From the NCBI RefSeq assembly GCF_008629675.1, contig NZ_VWOX01000007.1, positions 62,001 to 126,000 on the forward strand: a DNA stretch of 64,000 nt, read 5' to 3'. The position numbers and the translations under genes were made by a program. This DNA is from Roseiconus nitratireducens. Lineage in GTDB: Bacteria > Planctomycetota > Planctomycetia > Pirellulales > Pirellulaceae. The notes under the pieces are model-generated. The model saw only the letters and a program-made list of their open reading frames with translations, was not told where the DNA came from and made no database searches. This document shows positions 8,779 through 17,418 of the stretch, one piece after another; positions within the stretch are counted from its first letter, which is position 1, and every line of letters begins with the position of its first letter.

Positions 8779-8830
8779 GTGCCGCCACCTAAACGCCCGC
8801 CGCCGATGAAGACCACCCCTCGCGCCGATG

Positions 8831-8846
8831 TGGTACACCTGTTGCT
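8831..8846 (+). promoter_or_regulatory. Sigma-54 promoter for the EcsC gene
   Basis: TGGTACACCTGTTGCT, one deviation (C to T) from TGGCACRNNNNTTGCW, 89 bases before the ATG at 8934. Confidence 0.72.
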
Positions 8847-8933
8847 CTGGCGTGAATCGAATGAACGACGCCACGCACCACGTCTCAGTTTTCGCCTGAA
8901 ACCTGCTTCCCCGTTGCCCCCGCAAGAAATCGT

Positions 8934-9803
8934 ATGACGACCAATCATCATGGTTCCCTGATTGACGACTCCCTGCCCGCTGAGGCCGTTGAAGAATTGC
9001 GTGAAGCCAAGGCAACATTGGAAACCCAGGGAATTGCCGACCGCTTGACGGAGTTGGTGGGGGCACCGATCACGGCTTCCATCAAGCTGCTGCCCGGAGT
9101 CGCGGAATCGGCACTGTATCGCGTGATCGACAAATCGTTGGAGGTGGCCCTGGAAGTCGCTTTGAAAACGTTGCGGGACGATCCCGGTGGCGCGGGGACT
9201 CCCAAGCTGTTGCGTCACAAGGTTCTGGCGGGGCTCAGCGGAGCGGCCGGCGGAGCCTTCGGCGGTGCCAGCGTGGCGGCCGAGTTGCCTGTTTCCACCG
9301 TGTTGATCCTTCGCAGCGTGGCTGACATTGCTCGCAGCCAGGGTGAAGATCTGCGGGAGCTGGAGTCCCGATTGGCATGTCTGGAGGTCTTTGCGTTCGA
9401 CCCCGGGAGAAGTGCAGAGTCGAGCGACGGCGGTGACGGCGGGGAGACGCCCGGGGAGATTCATGACGATACCGAAATCGGATACTTCGCCGTGCGTGCC
9501 GCCATGGCGAAGCAGATCTCCGCGGCTTCAAAGTACGTGGTGAAAAACGGCGTGGTCGATGCCACAGCGCCGCCATTGATTCGACTGATCGGCGAGATTG
9601 GGAAACGATTTGGCGTGGTGGTCAGTCAAAAGCTGACGGCCCAAGCCGTCCCCGTGATCGGTGCCTTTGGCGGGGCCCTGATCAACAGCTACTTCATCGA
9701 TCACTACCAGGACTTGGCCCGAGCCCACTTCACGATCCGGCGGTTGGAGCGAGAATTCGGTCAAGCGGCTGTACGACAAGCGTACGATTCTCTGGACGTT
9801 TGA
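8934..9803 (+). CDS. EcsC family protein
   Basis: 289 residues. EcsC-like proteins carry a glycine/alanine-rich membrane-associating core; here it reads LAGLSGAAGGAFGGASVAAE followed by LPVSTVLILRSVADIARSQG (about 100-140), and near the C-terminus QAVPVIGAFGGALINSYFID then HYQDLARAHFTIRRLER, which is characteristic. The name comes from the Bacillus ecs operon but the biochemical role is unknown. Residues 160-185 are a Ser/Gly/Asp-rich linker between the two conserved halves. The start is the first ATG after the sigma-54 promoter, although no strong ribosome binding site is seen. Confidence 0.9.
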   Translation: MTTNHHGSLIDDSLPAEAVEELREAKATLETQGIADRLTELVGAPITASIKLLPGVAESALYRVIDKSLEVALEVALKTLRDDPGGAGTPKLLRHKVLAGLSGAAGGAFGGASVAAELPVSTVLILRSVADIARSQGEDLRELESRLACLEVFAFDPGRSAESSDGGDGGETPGEIHDDTEIGYFAVRAAMAKQISAASKYVVKNGVVDATAPPLIRLIGEIGKRFGVVVSQKLTAQAVPVIGAFGGALINSYFIDHYQDLARAHFTIRRLEREFGQAAVRQAYDSLDV

Positions 9804-9955
9804 TCCCTGGTCAGTTGCCTTTGATGGTTCAGTCAAGCTTGGCTGGCTCTTGAGATAAGGCAGGGATCGGAACGCGGCGGGTAACGGCAATTCTCGGTTG
9901 GGTTGCAGCCCCCGCCCCTGAAAGTCATGCGATGAAACTCCGCGGTATCTGAGGA

Positions 9956-10795
9956 ATGAAAGTGCTTCCAAATGACGTGATCGAAACTCCCGACGGACGC
10001 GGTTTGCACTGCCGAACCTGGGGTGATTCCGACAGTGACCGTGTGTTTGTGGTGGTTCACGGGCTGGGGGAGCACAGCGGTTACTACGCGGACTTCGGAG
10101 CCCGGATGGCGGAGCACGGTTATGCGACATTTGCCTACGACCAACATGGTCACGGGAAAAGTCCGGGCCGACGAGGTGATGCGCCGTCGTTTCAGACCTT
10201 GGTGGACGATATCAGCGTGGCATTCGATGTGGCGAGACAGCGTTGGAAGCGGTCGCGGCTGGCGGCTCTGGGGCACAGCATGGGGGCGAACTTGCTGCTC
10301 CGGAACTTGATCGAGCGTGATGATTCGCAAGTCGACTGCGCTGTCGTGACCAACCCGATGATCTTGCCGCCGGATCCCCCGACTAAGCCCCAGGCCTTTG
10401 CCGCATGGCTGACGGGAAAGTTGATCCCGCATTTTCGTCTTTCCGCGTCGATCGAGCCGACCGAACTGACTCAAGACACGGATGTGTTGCAAGATCTTGC
10501 CGATGACCCGCTGGTGCACAACCAGCTGGCGCTCGGAATTGCCGGACCACTGGTGTCGTCGGGACACTGGTTATTAGAAAACGCAGACCGTTTACGAACC
10601 CGCGTTTTGATGTTGATCGGTGAAGAAGACGAACTTTGTCACGCCGCTTCCAATCAGCAATTCGCCGATGCGGCCGGAGAAACCTGTCGACGTCAAGTTT
10701 TCGCCGGACTTCGCCATAATCTGTTGTTAGAGGAAGAGCGGGACCAGGTTTATCAGACGCTGCTGGATTGGATTCAGCACACCAACCCAACGTGA
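9956..10795 (+). CDS. Alpha/beta hydrolase, monoacylglycerol lipase type
   Basis: 279 residues. The oxyanion segment VHGLGEHSGYYADFG and the YDQHGHGKSPGRRG loop are typical of the monoglyceride lipase/lysophospholipase (Hydrolase_4) group. The catalytic triad is visible as Ser108 in GHSMGAN, Asp225 in IGEEDELC, and His254 in GLRHNLL. No signal peptide, so it is cytoplasmic or membrane-peripheral. Likely substrates are monoacylglycerols or lysophospholipids (family knowledge; substrate not shown by the sequence). A GAGG sits 3 bases before the ATG. No good sigma-54 match was found; it may be read through from EcsC, 152 bases upstream. Confidence 0.92.
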   Translation: MKVLPNDVIETPDGRGLHCRTWGDSDSDRVFVVVHGLGEHSGYYADFGARMAEHGYATFAYDQHGHGKSPGRRGDAPSFQTLVDDISVAFDVARQRWKRSRLAALGHSMGANLLLRNLIERDDSQVDCAVVTNPMILPPDPPTKPQAFAAWLTGKLIPHFRLSASIEPTELTQDTDVLQDLADDPLVHNQLALGIAGPLVSSGHWLLENADRLRTRVLMLIGEEDELCHAASNQQFADAAGETCRRQVFAGLRHNLLLEEERDQVYQTLLDWIQHTNPT

Positions 10796-10806
10796 ATCAA
10801 TAAGAA

Positions 10807-10840
10807 TGGCTTGGCCGATCCCTTTCGATCAGCCAAGCCA
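10807..10840. terminator. Inverted repeat between convergent genes, likely bidirectional terminator
   Basis: TGGCTTGGC and GCCAAGCCA form a perfect 9-base stem, extendable through CGATC/GATCA, with a short loop. There is no long T-run. It lies between the convergent hydrolase and the secreted protein gene. Confidence 0.6.
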
Positions 10841-10925
10841 ACGGTTCGATGTCCCACTCACGCGGTGCCCATCGCAAACAGCAACGCATGAGTGGGGACA
10901 AGAATCTATCAGTCGTGATCCAACC

Positions 10926-12530
10926 TTAGAATTGGAACTCCGCCGGGATCTTGGTTGCGATGTTTTGCAGCTGGTCACTGGTCGTCGACAGCCGAACCAA
11001 TTGCGCATGGATGCGCAAGCGCTCGATGGCGTCGGTGAGCGCGTCCGCATTGACGCCATTTTGCCGAATCAACTGCCATCGCAACTGATTCGCGTCCAGA
11101 TGAAACTGAACCCAGTTGGCATCGCGTGCGAGCGTTTCGTCTTCCGTTGTGAACCGGTCGATCGCGGTGGTGTTGCGCAAACGGTTGGTTGGTGTTTGCT
11201 GCGACATCGAACGTCCAGATCGGGCAGGGGCTGATTCGGCGCGAGCTGATCCGGTGCTGGGGCGGGTCGTCGCGGCGTCATTTGCCCGAGCGATGTCGGC
11301 GGTCAATTCATCTTCGCCGTCGATGATGCGGGCGGGATTTCGCGTGTTGACGTCGTCATCTCCGTCACCGAACTCGGCGCTCTCGGGATTCACGCTTCGG
11401 GTTCCCAGCGGGTTGTCAATGTCGTAGTCGGCGTCGGGATCGTAGTCATCGGAGTCGTAAATCGAATCGATGGAATAAGGGAGAGTTGCCGAACGTGTCT
11501 GGACCTCCCGCCTGCTAATTCGGGCACCCGCGGGGCGATTCAACCCACGTCGGCTGGCGGCGGCCGCAATGGCCTTCTCCGTCCCATCCTCGACGGCGTC
11601 GGCCAGGTTTCTCGCTTCGGCCGGTCGTTCGTCGACAACGTCGTCGACGCGGTACTGCTCGATGTCCAACTCGCTTCGCTCGCGGGTCAGTTCGTCATCG
11701 ATGCCCGGGTCATCCACGCCGGCTGGGGTTTGAGTATCAAGCCGGCTCAATCCGCCGGCAGCCGACCGACGCATTCGCGAGTCGGCGGCGCGTTCACGGG
11801 CCTCACCCGCGGGTGGCTGTGACGACGACGCCGCAGAAGGCCCGTCGCGTTTGGGTCCCAGTTTCTTGGCAAGTTCATTTCCGACTGCTTCCGGCGACGG
11901 CAGGGCCTGCTCATCATCCGCGCTCGACCCGCGGGACGTCTCCGTTGTCTCGCTTCGTGCCGGCTGGGCATCGGTTTGGCGTTGCACCTGGTGCCAGCCG
12001 AACTTTTCCATCGCATCAATCAGGTCGTCCGAAGTATCAGCCAGCTCGCGGAGAGATTTCCGGGTGCTTTCTTGTTCGGTCTCACGTGCAGCCTGGATGG
12101 CCAGTTTCTTCACGAGGCTGGCGTCGCTCCACAAAACTCCTGAGAGCGCCCAGTCGCTGATTTGTGAGGGCTGCCCGTTTGGCAAGTTGGCACCAGCGAC
12201 CGACTCTTCCCCCGTTCCGCTATCAGCCAGCGTGGTTTCGGACCGCAGTGGGGCTTCAGGTTTCGGTTGAGCTTGATCGCCGTCGGTGATGACTGGTTGA
12301 ACGGCGTTCGGTTGATTGGTGTCGGCTTGTGCGTTTCGCTGTTCGGTTTGTTCCTTGCGATCGATCCGAGCCTGCTCGTTCTCGGCTTGCTGGACTTTGG
12401 CCTGATCCAGTTGGGCGGCCGTGGCAAGGGGATTGGCATCGGGCGGTCCCTCGCCGTGGACGACCGCAATAAAGGCGACGCATAAGATGAAATACAGCGT
12501 GACGCAGGTGACAATTCTGTTCTTGGGCAT
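10926..12530 (-). CDS. Large secreted, low-complexity protein, unknown function
   Basis: 534 residues. An N-terminal signal peptide (MPKNRIVTCVTLYFILCVAF, cut near residue 27 after VVHGEG) directs export. The rest is rich in Gln, Ala, Asp, Arg, Ser and Thr with no recognised domain. Residues 35-70 are a Gln/Glu coiled-coil stretch (ATAAQLDQAKVQQAENEQAR). The last 75 residues are more ordered and helical (ANWVQFHLDANQLRWQLIRQ). The frame is open to 12677, but the signal peptide sets the start at 12530. Such poorly conserved exported proteins are common in planctomycetes; no function is proposed. Upstream, GGGCGAAGCTCTCGCG has sigma-54 spacing but weak boxes. Confidence 0.75.
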   Translation of the reverse strand: MPKNRIVTCVTLYFILCVAFIAVVHGEGPPDANPLATAAQLDQAKVQQAENEQARIDRKEQTEQRNAQADTNQPNAVQPVITDGDQAQPKPEAPLRSETTLADSGTGEESVAGANLPNGQPSQISDWALSGVLWSDASLVKKLAIQAARETEQESTRKSLRELADTSDDLIDAMEKFGWHQVQRQTDAQPARSETTETSRGSSADDEQALPSPEAVGNELAKKLGPKRDGPSAASSSQPPAGEARERAADSRMRRSAAGGLSRLDTQTPAGVDDPGIDDELTRERSELDIEQYRVDDVVDERPAEARNLADAVEDGTEKAIAAAASRRGLNRPAGARISRREVQTRSATLPYSIDSIYDSDDYDPDADYDIDNPLGTRSVNPESAEFGDGDDDVNTRNPARIIDGEDELTADIARANDAATTRPSTGSARAESAPARSGRSMSQQTPTNRLRNTTAIDRFTTEDETLARDANWVQFHLDANQLRWQLIRQNGVNADALTDAIERLRIHAQLVRLSTTSDQLQNIATKIPAEFQF

Positions 12531-13040
12531 GAGACGACTCGGTAGGGGTGTTTGTCTGATGATCCCGACTTGCCGCGAGAGCTTCGCCCGCAGCTGACCC
12601 TTTCCGGTCACCTGTGGCTTTTCATCGCTCACGCTGCAGCCTTGACGGCCATCGTCGGGCATCCTGTAAGCGGACATCCTCCGGAAGAATTGACGGGTCG
12701 GAATGGGTTGACTGCGTCAAGCCCGGGGAGAACGCCGGTCAAATCTGGATGGAGCGAATCTCGCGCCACAAGCGGTCCCAGCGATGAATGAATTCCCCCG
12801 CGGCGGTGGCAGATTGGAGGGCTGCAAACTTTGCCAGGCAAATCGTGCAACTTCGTGCCATTGAAGAGGACGCGTCCGCGACCGCTTCCACGCCGACATG
12901 AAGATACTTTCATTCGCATCGTGTGCTGGACTTCCCGCGGTGGCTGGCCCGAAATGCCGCGCGAAAGTTAGCGTGGCGGCGGCCCACCATGCTTGGCGCG
13001 AATCGCGGTGGCAGCGAATTCGACGTGCAAATCCTGTCGA

Positions 13041-13056
13041 TGGCACACAGCGTGCT
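13041..13056 (+). promoter_or_regulatory. Sigma-54 promoter-like site upstream of the repeat and methyltransferase
   Basis: TGGCACACAGCGTGCT, a complete -24 box and GTGCT at -12, with correct spacing. The next downstream gene on this strand is the methyltransferase at 13478, with MITE copy B lying in between. 12531-13477 holds no supported gene. Confidence 0.5.
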
Positions 13057-13120
13057 GAGCAGTGCGTGAAAGCGTTGGACGTGAAGAAGCGGCCATCGCA
13101 GCTGGTTTTCAGACAGAGCC

Positions 13121-13258
13121 TAACTGGACGGCGCGACTTTTAATCAAAAACACCGTGAATTGCGGCGACATGAGCGGCAAGGCGCTAGCCGCCGGTTGAG
13201 GCGAGAGAACCCGCGGCTAGCGCCTCGCGGCTCACCGAAAGTGGGGCCGTCCAGCTAA
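13121..13258. repeat. MITE-like palindromic element, copy B (most complete)
   Basis: About 138 bases bounded by terminal inverted repeats ACTGGACGGC (13123-13132) and GCCGTCCAGCT (13246-13256). The centre is a near-perfect hairpin, GGCGCTAGCCGCCGG against CCCGCGGCTAGCGCC. There is no coding capacity, which fits a non-autonomous element. Copies A, C and D are elsewhere in the window. Confidence 0.8.
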
Positions 13259-13477
13259 TATCGAGGGCAGTTGCATCGGCACGACCACCTCATGCGGTGT
13301 GACCAGCGGAGCGATGGATCGGTGAAATCATCGATGCGGCCCGACGCGTTAGCCAGACACTCGTTCACCGTATATTCCGGCTCCCTGGTGGAGCCGTTCC
13401 CTTTAGGAGCGATTTCGCTGATGATTGACATGTTGCCCTCTGGCTTCAAAGAGCCTCGTCAAAGGAACGACGAGCAG

Positions 13478-14140
13478 ATGACCATGCCATCGCGGCAACC
13501 GTCAGGTCGCCCCTCGGAGTCTTCCGGAGACGCCGTCCGAGATCGTTGGACGTTCCTGAAGGCTTGGATGCGCCGGCCGCAAGACGTCGCGTCGATCTAT
13601 CCCAGTTCGGAGCGGTTGCGACGGCAGTTAAGCCACCGGGATTGCATCCGGTCGGCCGGTTGCGTGATCGAATTGGGACCAGGCACGGGCGAGACAACGT
13701 CGGCGTTGCTGGACTCCATGCCGGCACACAGTCGATTGCTGGCCGTCGAGAAAACCGAGTACTTCATCGATACGCTGCACGATATTTCTGATCCGCGGCT
13801 GGACGTTTGGCATGGCGACGCCGTGCACCTTCCGCAAATCGCTGCTGAGCACGGCATTCGGTTTCCCGACGTGATCGTTTCCGGGATTCCCTTTTCCCGT
13901 CTCTCGGCGCCGATCGCGATCGAGTTGATGCGCGGGATTCATCAACTGCTGCCCGTCGGCGGCAAGTTCATCGCGTATCAGCTCAGGGATCGCGTTTGCG
14001 AATTTGCGAGGCCATTCTTCGGCCGCAGTCTGTCTCGCCGGGTCTGGTTCAATGTGCCTCCCCTGCGGGTGTACAGCTGGACCAAGTCGTCAACGACCCC
14101 CTGGTCGCCAGAACTGCCGCGAACCGTCGTCGAAAGTTGA
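13478..14140 (+). CDS. SAM-dependent methyltransferase, phospholipid N-methyltransferase-like
   Basis: 220 residues. The SAM-binding motif I reads VIELGPGTGETTSALLD (about 65-80), followed by LLAVEKTEYFIDTL with the acidic residue that binds the ribose, and DVWHGDAVHLP. Downstream, PDVIVSGIPFSRLS corresponds to motif IV of the PmtA/rRNA-dimethylase-like group, with I-P-F replacing the N-P-Y type sequence. The order and the start FLKAWMRRPQDVASIYPSS resemble PmtA-like phosphatidylethanolamine N-methyltransferases, though the substrate is not proven. A start at 13478 is chosen for AAAGGA upstream; an earlier ATG at 13422 is possible. Confidence 0.82.
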   Translation: MTMPSRQPSGRPSESSGDAVRDRWTFLKAWMRRPQDVASIYPSSERLRRQLSHRDCIRSAGCVIELGPGTGETTSALLDSMPAHSRLLAVEKTEYFIDTLHDISDPRLDVWHGDAVHLPQIAAEHGIRFPDVIVSGIPFSRLSAPIAIELMRGIHQLLPVGGKFIAYQLRDRVCEFARPFFGRSLSRRVWFNVPPLRVYSWTKSSTTPWSPELPRTVVES

Positions 14141-14157
14141 TTTTGCATTTTTTAGAT

Positions 14158-14230
14158 CGACAGCGCAACTTTGGGTGAGCCGCGTGGCGGTAGCAGCCGG
14201 CCTCTTCGCACCAGCCGGTGGCTCGCGAGA
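14158..14230. repeat. MITE-like element, copy C (degenerate partial)
   Basis: Begins CGACAGCGCAACTTTGGGTGAG, matching the left part of copy A (CAGCGCGACTTTGGGTGAGC). It then diverges, keeping only GCCGG...CCAGCCGGTGGCTCGCGAG. It directly follows the methyltransferase stop. Confidence 0.5.
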
Positions 14231-14313
14231 CGCCATCTCGGACTGGCCCCATCCCAGTAAATTGGTCCGGCTGTCGGAGGAAGCTGCTGGCTGGACCGCA
14301 AATACACCGGCAA

Positions 14314-14329
14314 TGGAACGGCGGTTGCG
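14314..14329 (+). promoter_or_regulatory. Sigma-54 promoter for the MDR gene
   Basis: TGGAACGGCGGTTGCG, correct spacing, TTGC intact, 46 bases before the ATG at 14374. Confidence 0.6.
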
Positions 14330-14373
14330 GCTTTGATTAGTTGTCGCTTCCAACACGCACAGTGGACGATCTT

Positions 14374-15390
14374 ATGAGCCCCAGTACCGCGATCAGCCAC
14401 GACGACCCGCGCACCAGCGCGACGAATGCTGTGCCCCAGGGCACGATGAATGCCATCGTCTACGACGACTACGGATCGCCGGATGTCCTGCACCGCGCGA
14501 CACGGCCGATTCCGCAGCGCCTGCCCGGGCAGATCCTCATTCGAGTCGCGGCTGCGAGCGTCAATCCCATCGACTATCGGTTGCGGCGGGGTGAGATGAA
14601 GTACCTTCTGCCGGGTGGGTTTCCGCGCATTCCCGGATACGATGTCGCCGGGACCGTCGCCGATAGTTCCGCTGACACGCCCTTTCGGGTTGGCGATCGC
14701 GTGATGGCGCATTTGGATCGGATTCGCGGTGGCGCCTGCGCCGACTTTGCCACCTGCGCGATCGCGTCGGCAGCGCGAATTCCCGATTCGATGCCCTTTG
14801 ACGTGGCGGCTGCCATCCCGCTGGCGGGGTCCACCGCACTGCAGGCGCTTCGCGACCACGGTCGAATGAAGGCCGGGCAGCATCTCTTGATCAACGGGGC
14901 CAGTGGCGGTGTGGGGATGTTCGCCGTGCAGATTGCCAAGGCCGCAGGATGCCACGTCGACGCAGTCGCCAGCGGCGACAACGAAGCCTTCTGTTTGTCG
15001 CTTGGGGCCGATCGATTCATTGACTACCAGCGGCAGGACTTTACCGAATCCGGTCGAACGTGGGACTTGGTTTTTGACGCTGCCGGAAAAGCGAGCTTTC
15101 GACGCGTGCGGAAGGTGCTGACGCCCCGTGGTCGATACGTTTCAACCGAGCCTGATTTGAAGGGGATCGTCACATCGGTGTTGACCTGGCCGCAGGCCCG
15201 CCAGGCGAAGGTCATCCTGGTCAAGCCGTGCGGGGACGATCAACGGTTTCTCATCAGCCTGTACGAATCCGGTCAGCTAAAGGTGACTTTGGACCACCGG
15301 TACGGAATGCAAGATGCAGTGGAAGCGCACCGTCGCATCGAAAACGGTGTGGACCGCGGCAAGATCGTTCTGGTCAACCAGGCGGATTGA
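14374..15390 (+). CDS. Zinc-independent NAD(P)H quinone reductase-like MDR protein
   Basis: 338 residues. The medium-chain dehydrogenase/reductase fold is shown by the N-terminal MNAIVYDDYGSPDVLHRA (from residue 25), AAASVNPIDYRLRRGEMK and GYDVAGTVADSS. The nucleotide-binding loop is LINGASGGVGMFAVQIAKAA. Structural zinc cysteines are absent, so it belongs to the quinone-reductase/crotonase-like group that reduces quinones or enones. About 24 residues precede the usual start; the enzyme could begin at the ATG at 14446. The following cupin and PfpI genes point to a small oxidative or carbonyl stress cluster. Confidence 0.92.
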   Translation: MSPSTAISHDDPRTSATNAVPQGTMNAIVYDDYGSPDVLHRATRPIPQRLPGQILIRVAAASVNPIDYRLRRGEMKYLLPGGFPRIPGYDVAGTVADSSADTPFRVGDRVMAHLDRIRGGACADFATCAIASAARIPDSMPFDVAAAIPLAGSTALQALRDHGRMKAGQHLLINGASGGVGMFAVQIAKAAGCHVDAVASGDNEAFCLSLGADRFIDYQRQDFTESGRTWDLVFDAAGKASFRRVRKVLTPRGRYVSTEPDLKGIVTSVLTWPQARQAKVILVKPCGDDQRFLISLYESGQLKVTLDHRYGMQDAVEAHRRIENGVDRGKIVLVNQAD

Positions 15391-15475
15391 TCACGCTTTG
15401 ACGATTGCCGACGACCGGGCGCTCTTGATCTGAAGCGTCTTCTTTGACACACGCATTCCCGAAGAGGCATTGCAG

Positions 15476-15835
15476 ATGGATATCCCACAAATCGTCGGCC
15501 CTGATGACGCCAAGCGAGGCGAGATGGGTCAACAGCTGTTGGCAACCGGTAAGTCGGTTTCGCTTCGCCGGTGGCGGGAATCGAGCGGGCAAAACTGCGA
15601 TTCACCACCTCGCGCTTACGAAACCGTTGGCTACCTGGTCAGCGGGAAATTGGAAGTTCAGTTGGATGGCGAATCCGCGATCGTCAATCCGGGAGACTCC
15701 TGGCTGGTACCGGCCGGTGCGAATCACCAGTACCGCGTGATTGAGGACATCGTGGCGGTCGAGGCCACCAGCCCACCGGCAAGGTTTCAGTCTCGCGACC
15801 AGGCCGCTGATGCCGAAGGTTCTGGCATCCAATAG
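15476..15835 (+). CDS. Small cupin domain protein
   Basis: 119 residues forming one double-stranded beta-helix. Cupin motif 1 is relaxed (YETVGYLVSGKLEVQLDGES); motif 2 reads GDSWLVPAGANHQYRVIED with one His retained. The metal-binding set is incomplete in motif 1, so it may be a sensor or structural cupin rather than a dioxygenase. The start ATG at 15476 has GAAGAGG at ideal distance; a TTG six bases earlier is less likely. It lies 85 bases after the MDR gene on the same strand and probably shares its transcript. Confidence 0.88.
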   Translation: MDIPQIVGPDDAKRGEMGQQLLATGKSVSLRRWRESSGQNCDSPPRAYETVGYLVSGKLEVQLDGESAIVNPGDSWLVPAGANHQYRVIEDIVAVEATSPPARFQSRDQAADAEGSGIQ

Positions 15836-15907
15836 ACGGCGCGGATTTAGCGTCATCAATACTGAAGTATTCTTTTGAATGAAACGATAAACACGACGGA
15901 GTTTGAC

Positions 15908-16474
15908 ATGGCGAAACATGATCTAAGTGGAAAACGCATCGCATTCTTGGCAACCGACGGCTTTGAGCAAGTGGAGCTGACGGCTCCCTGGGAAGCGATC
16001 AGAAAGGCCGGGGCGGAAGTCGTCCTGGTTTCTCTCAAAAAAGGGGAGATCCAGGGCATGAACCACGACGAGAAGGCCGACAGGTTCGCGGTCGACGAAA
16101 CCGTGGACGATGTTTCAGCAGAGTCGTTTCAAGGATTGGTGCTACCCGGTGGCGTCGCCAACCCGGATACTTTGCGGACGAACGAAGACGCGGTGCAATT
16201 CGTTCGGGACTTTTTCAAACAACACAAACCGGTTGCAGCAATCTGTCACGGCCCATGGACGTTGATCGAAGCAGGTGTTGTCGAAGGCCGGCAGGTGACT
16301 TCCTGGCCGAGTGTGAAGACCGATCTGATCAATGCGGGCGCCAAGTGGGTGGACAAGGAGTGTGTCTGCGATTCCGGATTGGTAACCAGTCGCAATCCGG
16401 GCGACTTGGACGCATTTTGTGCCAAGGCGATTGAAGAGTTCGCCGAGGGAAAACACGCCAAACAGACCGTGTGA
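15908..16474 (+). CDS. DJ-1/PfpI family protein (YhbO-like deglycase/protease class)
   Basis: 188 residues. The nucleophile elbow AAICHGPWTLIEAG carries the catalytic Cys followed by His. The upstream TDGFEQVELTAPWEAIRKAG contains the conserved Glu of the DJ-1/PfpI fold, and LVLPGGVANPDTLR is the family's second signature. Length and motifs match the YhbO/YraA stress group, variously reported as protease, chaperone or glyoxalase/deglycase. The start MAKHDLSG has ACGGAG 7 bases upstream. A weak sigma-54-like site (CGGCGCGGATTTAGCG, from 15837) lies 57 bases upstream; the -12 box deviates. Confidence 0.93.
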   Translation: MAKHDLSGKRIAFLATDGFEQVELTAPWEAIRKAGAEVVLVSLKKGEIQGMNHDEKADRFAVDETVDDVSAESFQGLVLPGGVANPDTLRTNEDAVQFVRDFFKQHKPVAAICHGPWTLIEAGVVEGRQVTSWPSVKTDLINAGAKWVDKECVCDSGLVTSRNPGDLDAFCAKAIEEFAEGKHAKQTV

Positions 16475-16843
16475 TGCGGTGCAGCCAGGCCCTGCTCGGG
16501 GAGGGCCATCTGAGGACGTTTTTCACCCCGTCGCTGCCGTCACCAGGCGGCCGGCGGGCACGTCCTGACCGCCGCCAAACGTCTTCAGCTAAAGCCTCAC
16601 GATAAACGTCACGTCGAATTCCATTTGCACGGTGATCGCACAGCTTGGCTCGCGGTTAACCGTCGTGAAGGGTTTTTGCGGTGATGTGGCATTTTTCCCG
16701 TCACGGCGGCCTTCGGCATGGCACATGCAGCACATTGAAGCCACGTAATGATTTGGCAACCCGCAGCGTGACTGGCCAGAGCGCAGCAAAGTCGGCCTCT
16801 TGATGACTGGACGAAGTCTTCTTTGGTTCATTTAGAAGCTGGT

Positions 16844-16859
16844 CGGCAGCAAGCTTGCA
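16844..16859 (+). promoter_or_regulatory. Sigma-54 promoter for the small membrane protein at 16918
   Basis: CGGCAGCAAGCTTGCA, correct spacing and full TTGCA, 60 bases before the ATG. The rest of 16475-16917 shows no supported gene. Confidence 0.65.
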
Positions 16860-16917
16860 GCCAACTTTTGATCGGGGCACGCCAGTCCCAGCTGCTTTCA
16901 CCCAAATAGAGGATCAG

Positions 16918-17112
16918 ATGATGACGGAACAACAGCAAGCCGTTCCCAATAAAACGGTTTCAAACAAGCATCCAGCAAGCGAAGATCCGGCACAGGACGA
17001 GCCGCTCGGCGAAAAGGCGCCGGCGGCTCCATTCGCACTCGTTGGGCTCGGGTACATGGCGGTCCTCGCCATCGCAGCCATCGCGATCGCGTTACTGATC
17101 TACTTGACGTAG
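16918..17112 (+). CDS. Small single-span membrane protein
   Basis: 64 residues (63 if the second ATG is used). A polar, Gln/Lys/Glu-rich N-terminal 35 residues (MMTEQQQAVPNKTVSN) is followed by one membrane helix, APFALVGLGYMAVLAIAAIA, reaching the C-terminus. This is a tail-anchored arrangement. AGAGGA precedes the double ATG and a sigma-54 promoter is 60 bases upstream, the same geometry as at 22476. No family recognised. It is probably part of the sigma-54 envelope-stress set. Confidence 0.72.
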   Translation: MMTEQQQAVPNKTVSNKHPASEDPAQDEPLGEKAPAAPFALVGLGYMAVLAIAAIAIALLIYLT

Positions 17113-17301
17113 GTTTTGCACAATTATCCCTGTCGCCGTCCGGCGTGCGTCGTGGAGGCGAGGGGATGTGGACGAACCTCCAACAGTAGGCTTTCGTAGG
17201 TGCGTCCCTTCCGGCGGCAGAGGCAGGTTCCTTGAACCGGCGAAAGTTAATTCGGTGGGCCAGTCTCTGCTGGCTCTCATCCATTTTAAGCCTTCGACAT
17301 T

Positions 17302-17363
17302 GTCGGCTTTACTTCACAAGAGTCGCCGCGTTACGAATTCGATCTCCACTGAGTAAAGCCGAC
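17302..17363. repeat. Long inverted repeat, 12-base perfect arms
   Basis: GTCGGCTTTACT at 17302-17313 and AGTAAAGCCGAC at 17352-17363 are perfect reverse complements separated by 38 bases. It lies downstream of the minus-strand gene ending at 17419 and may serve as a terminator or be a remnant repeat. Confidence 0.7.
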
Positions 17364-17418
17364 GCTAGAAGACGAGTGTGAATAGCAATGATGCGTGGAA
17401 TCGGCATCCGCCCATCGG

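Noticed and set aside
12898..13143. Plus-strand 81-codon open frame
   Set aside because: No ribosome binding site, no recognisable sequence, and its end runs into MITE copy B.
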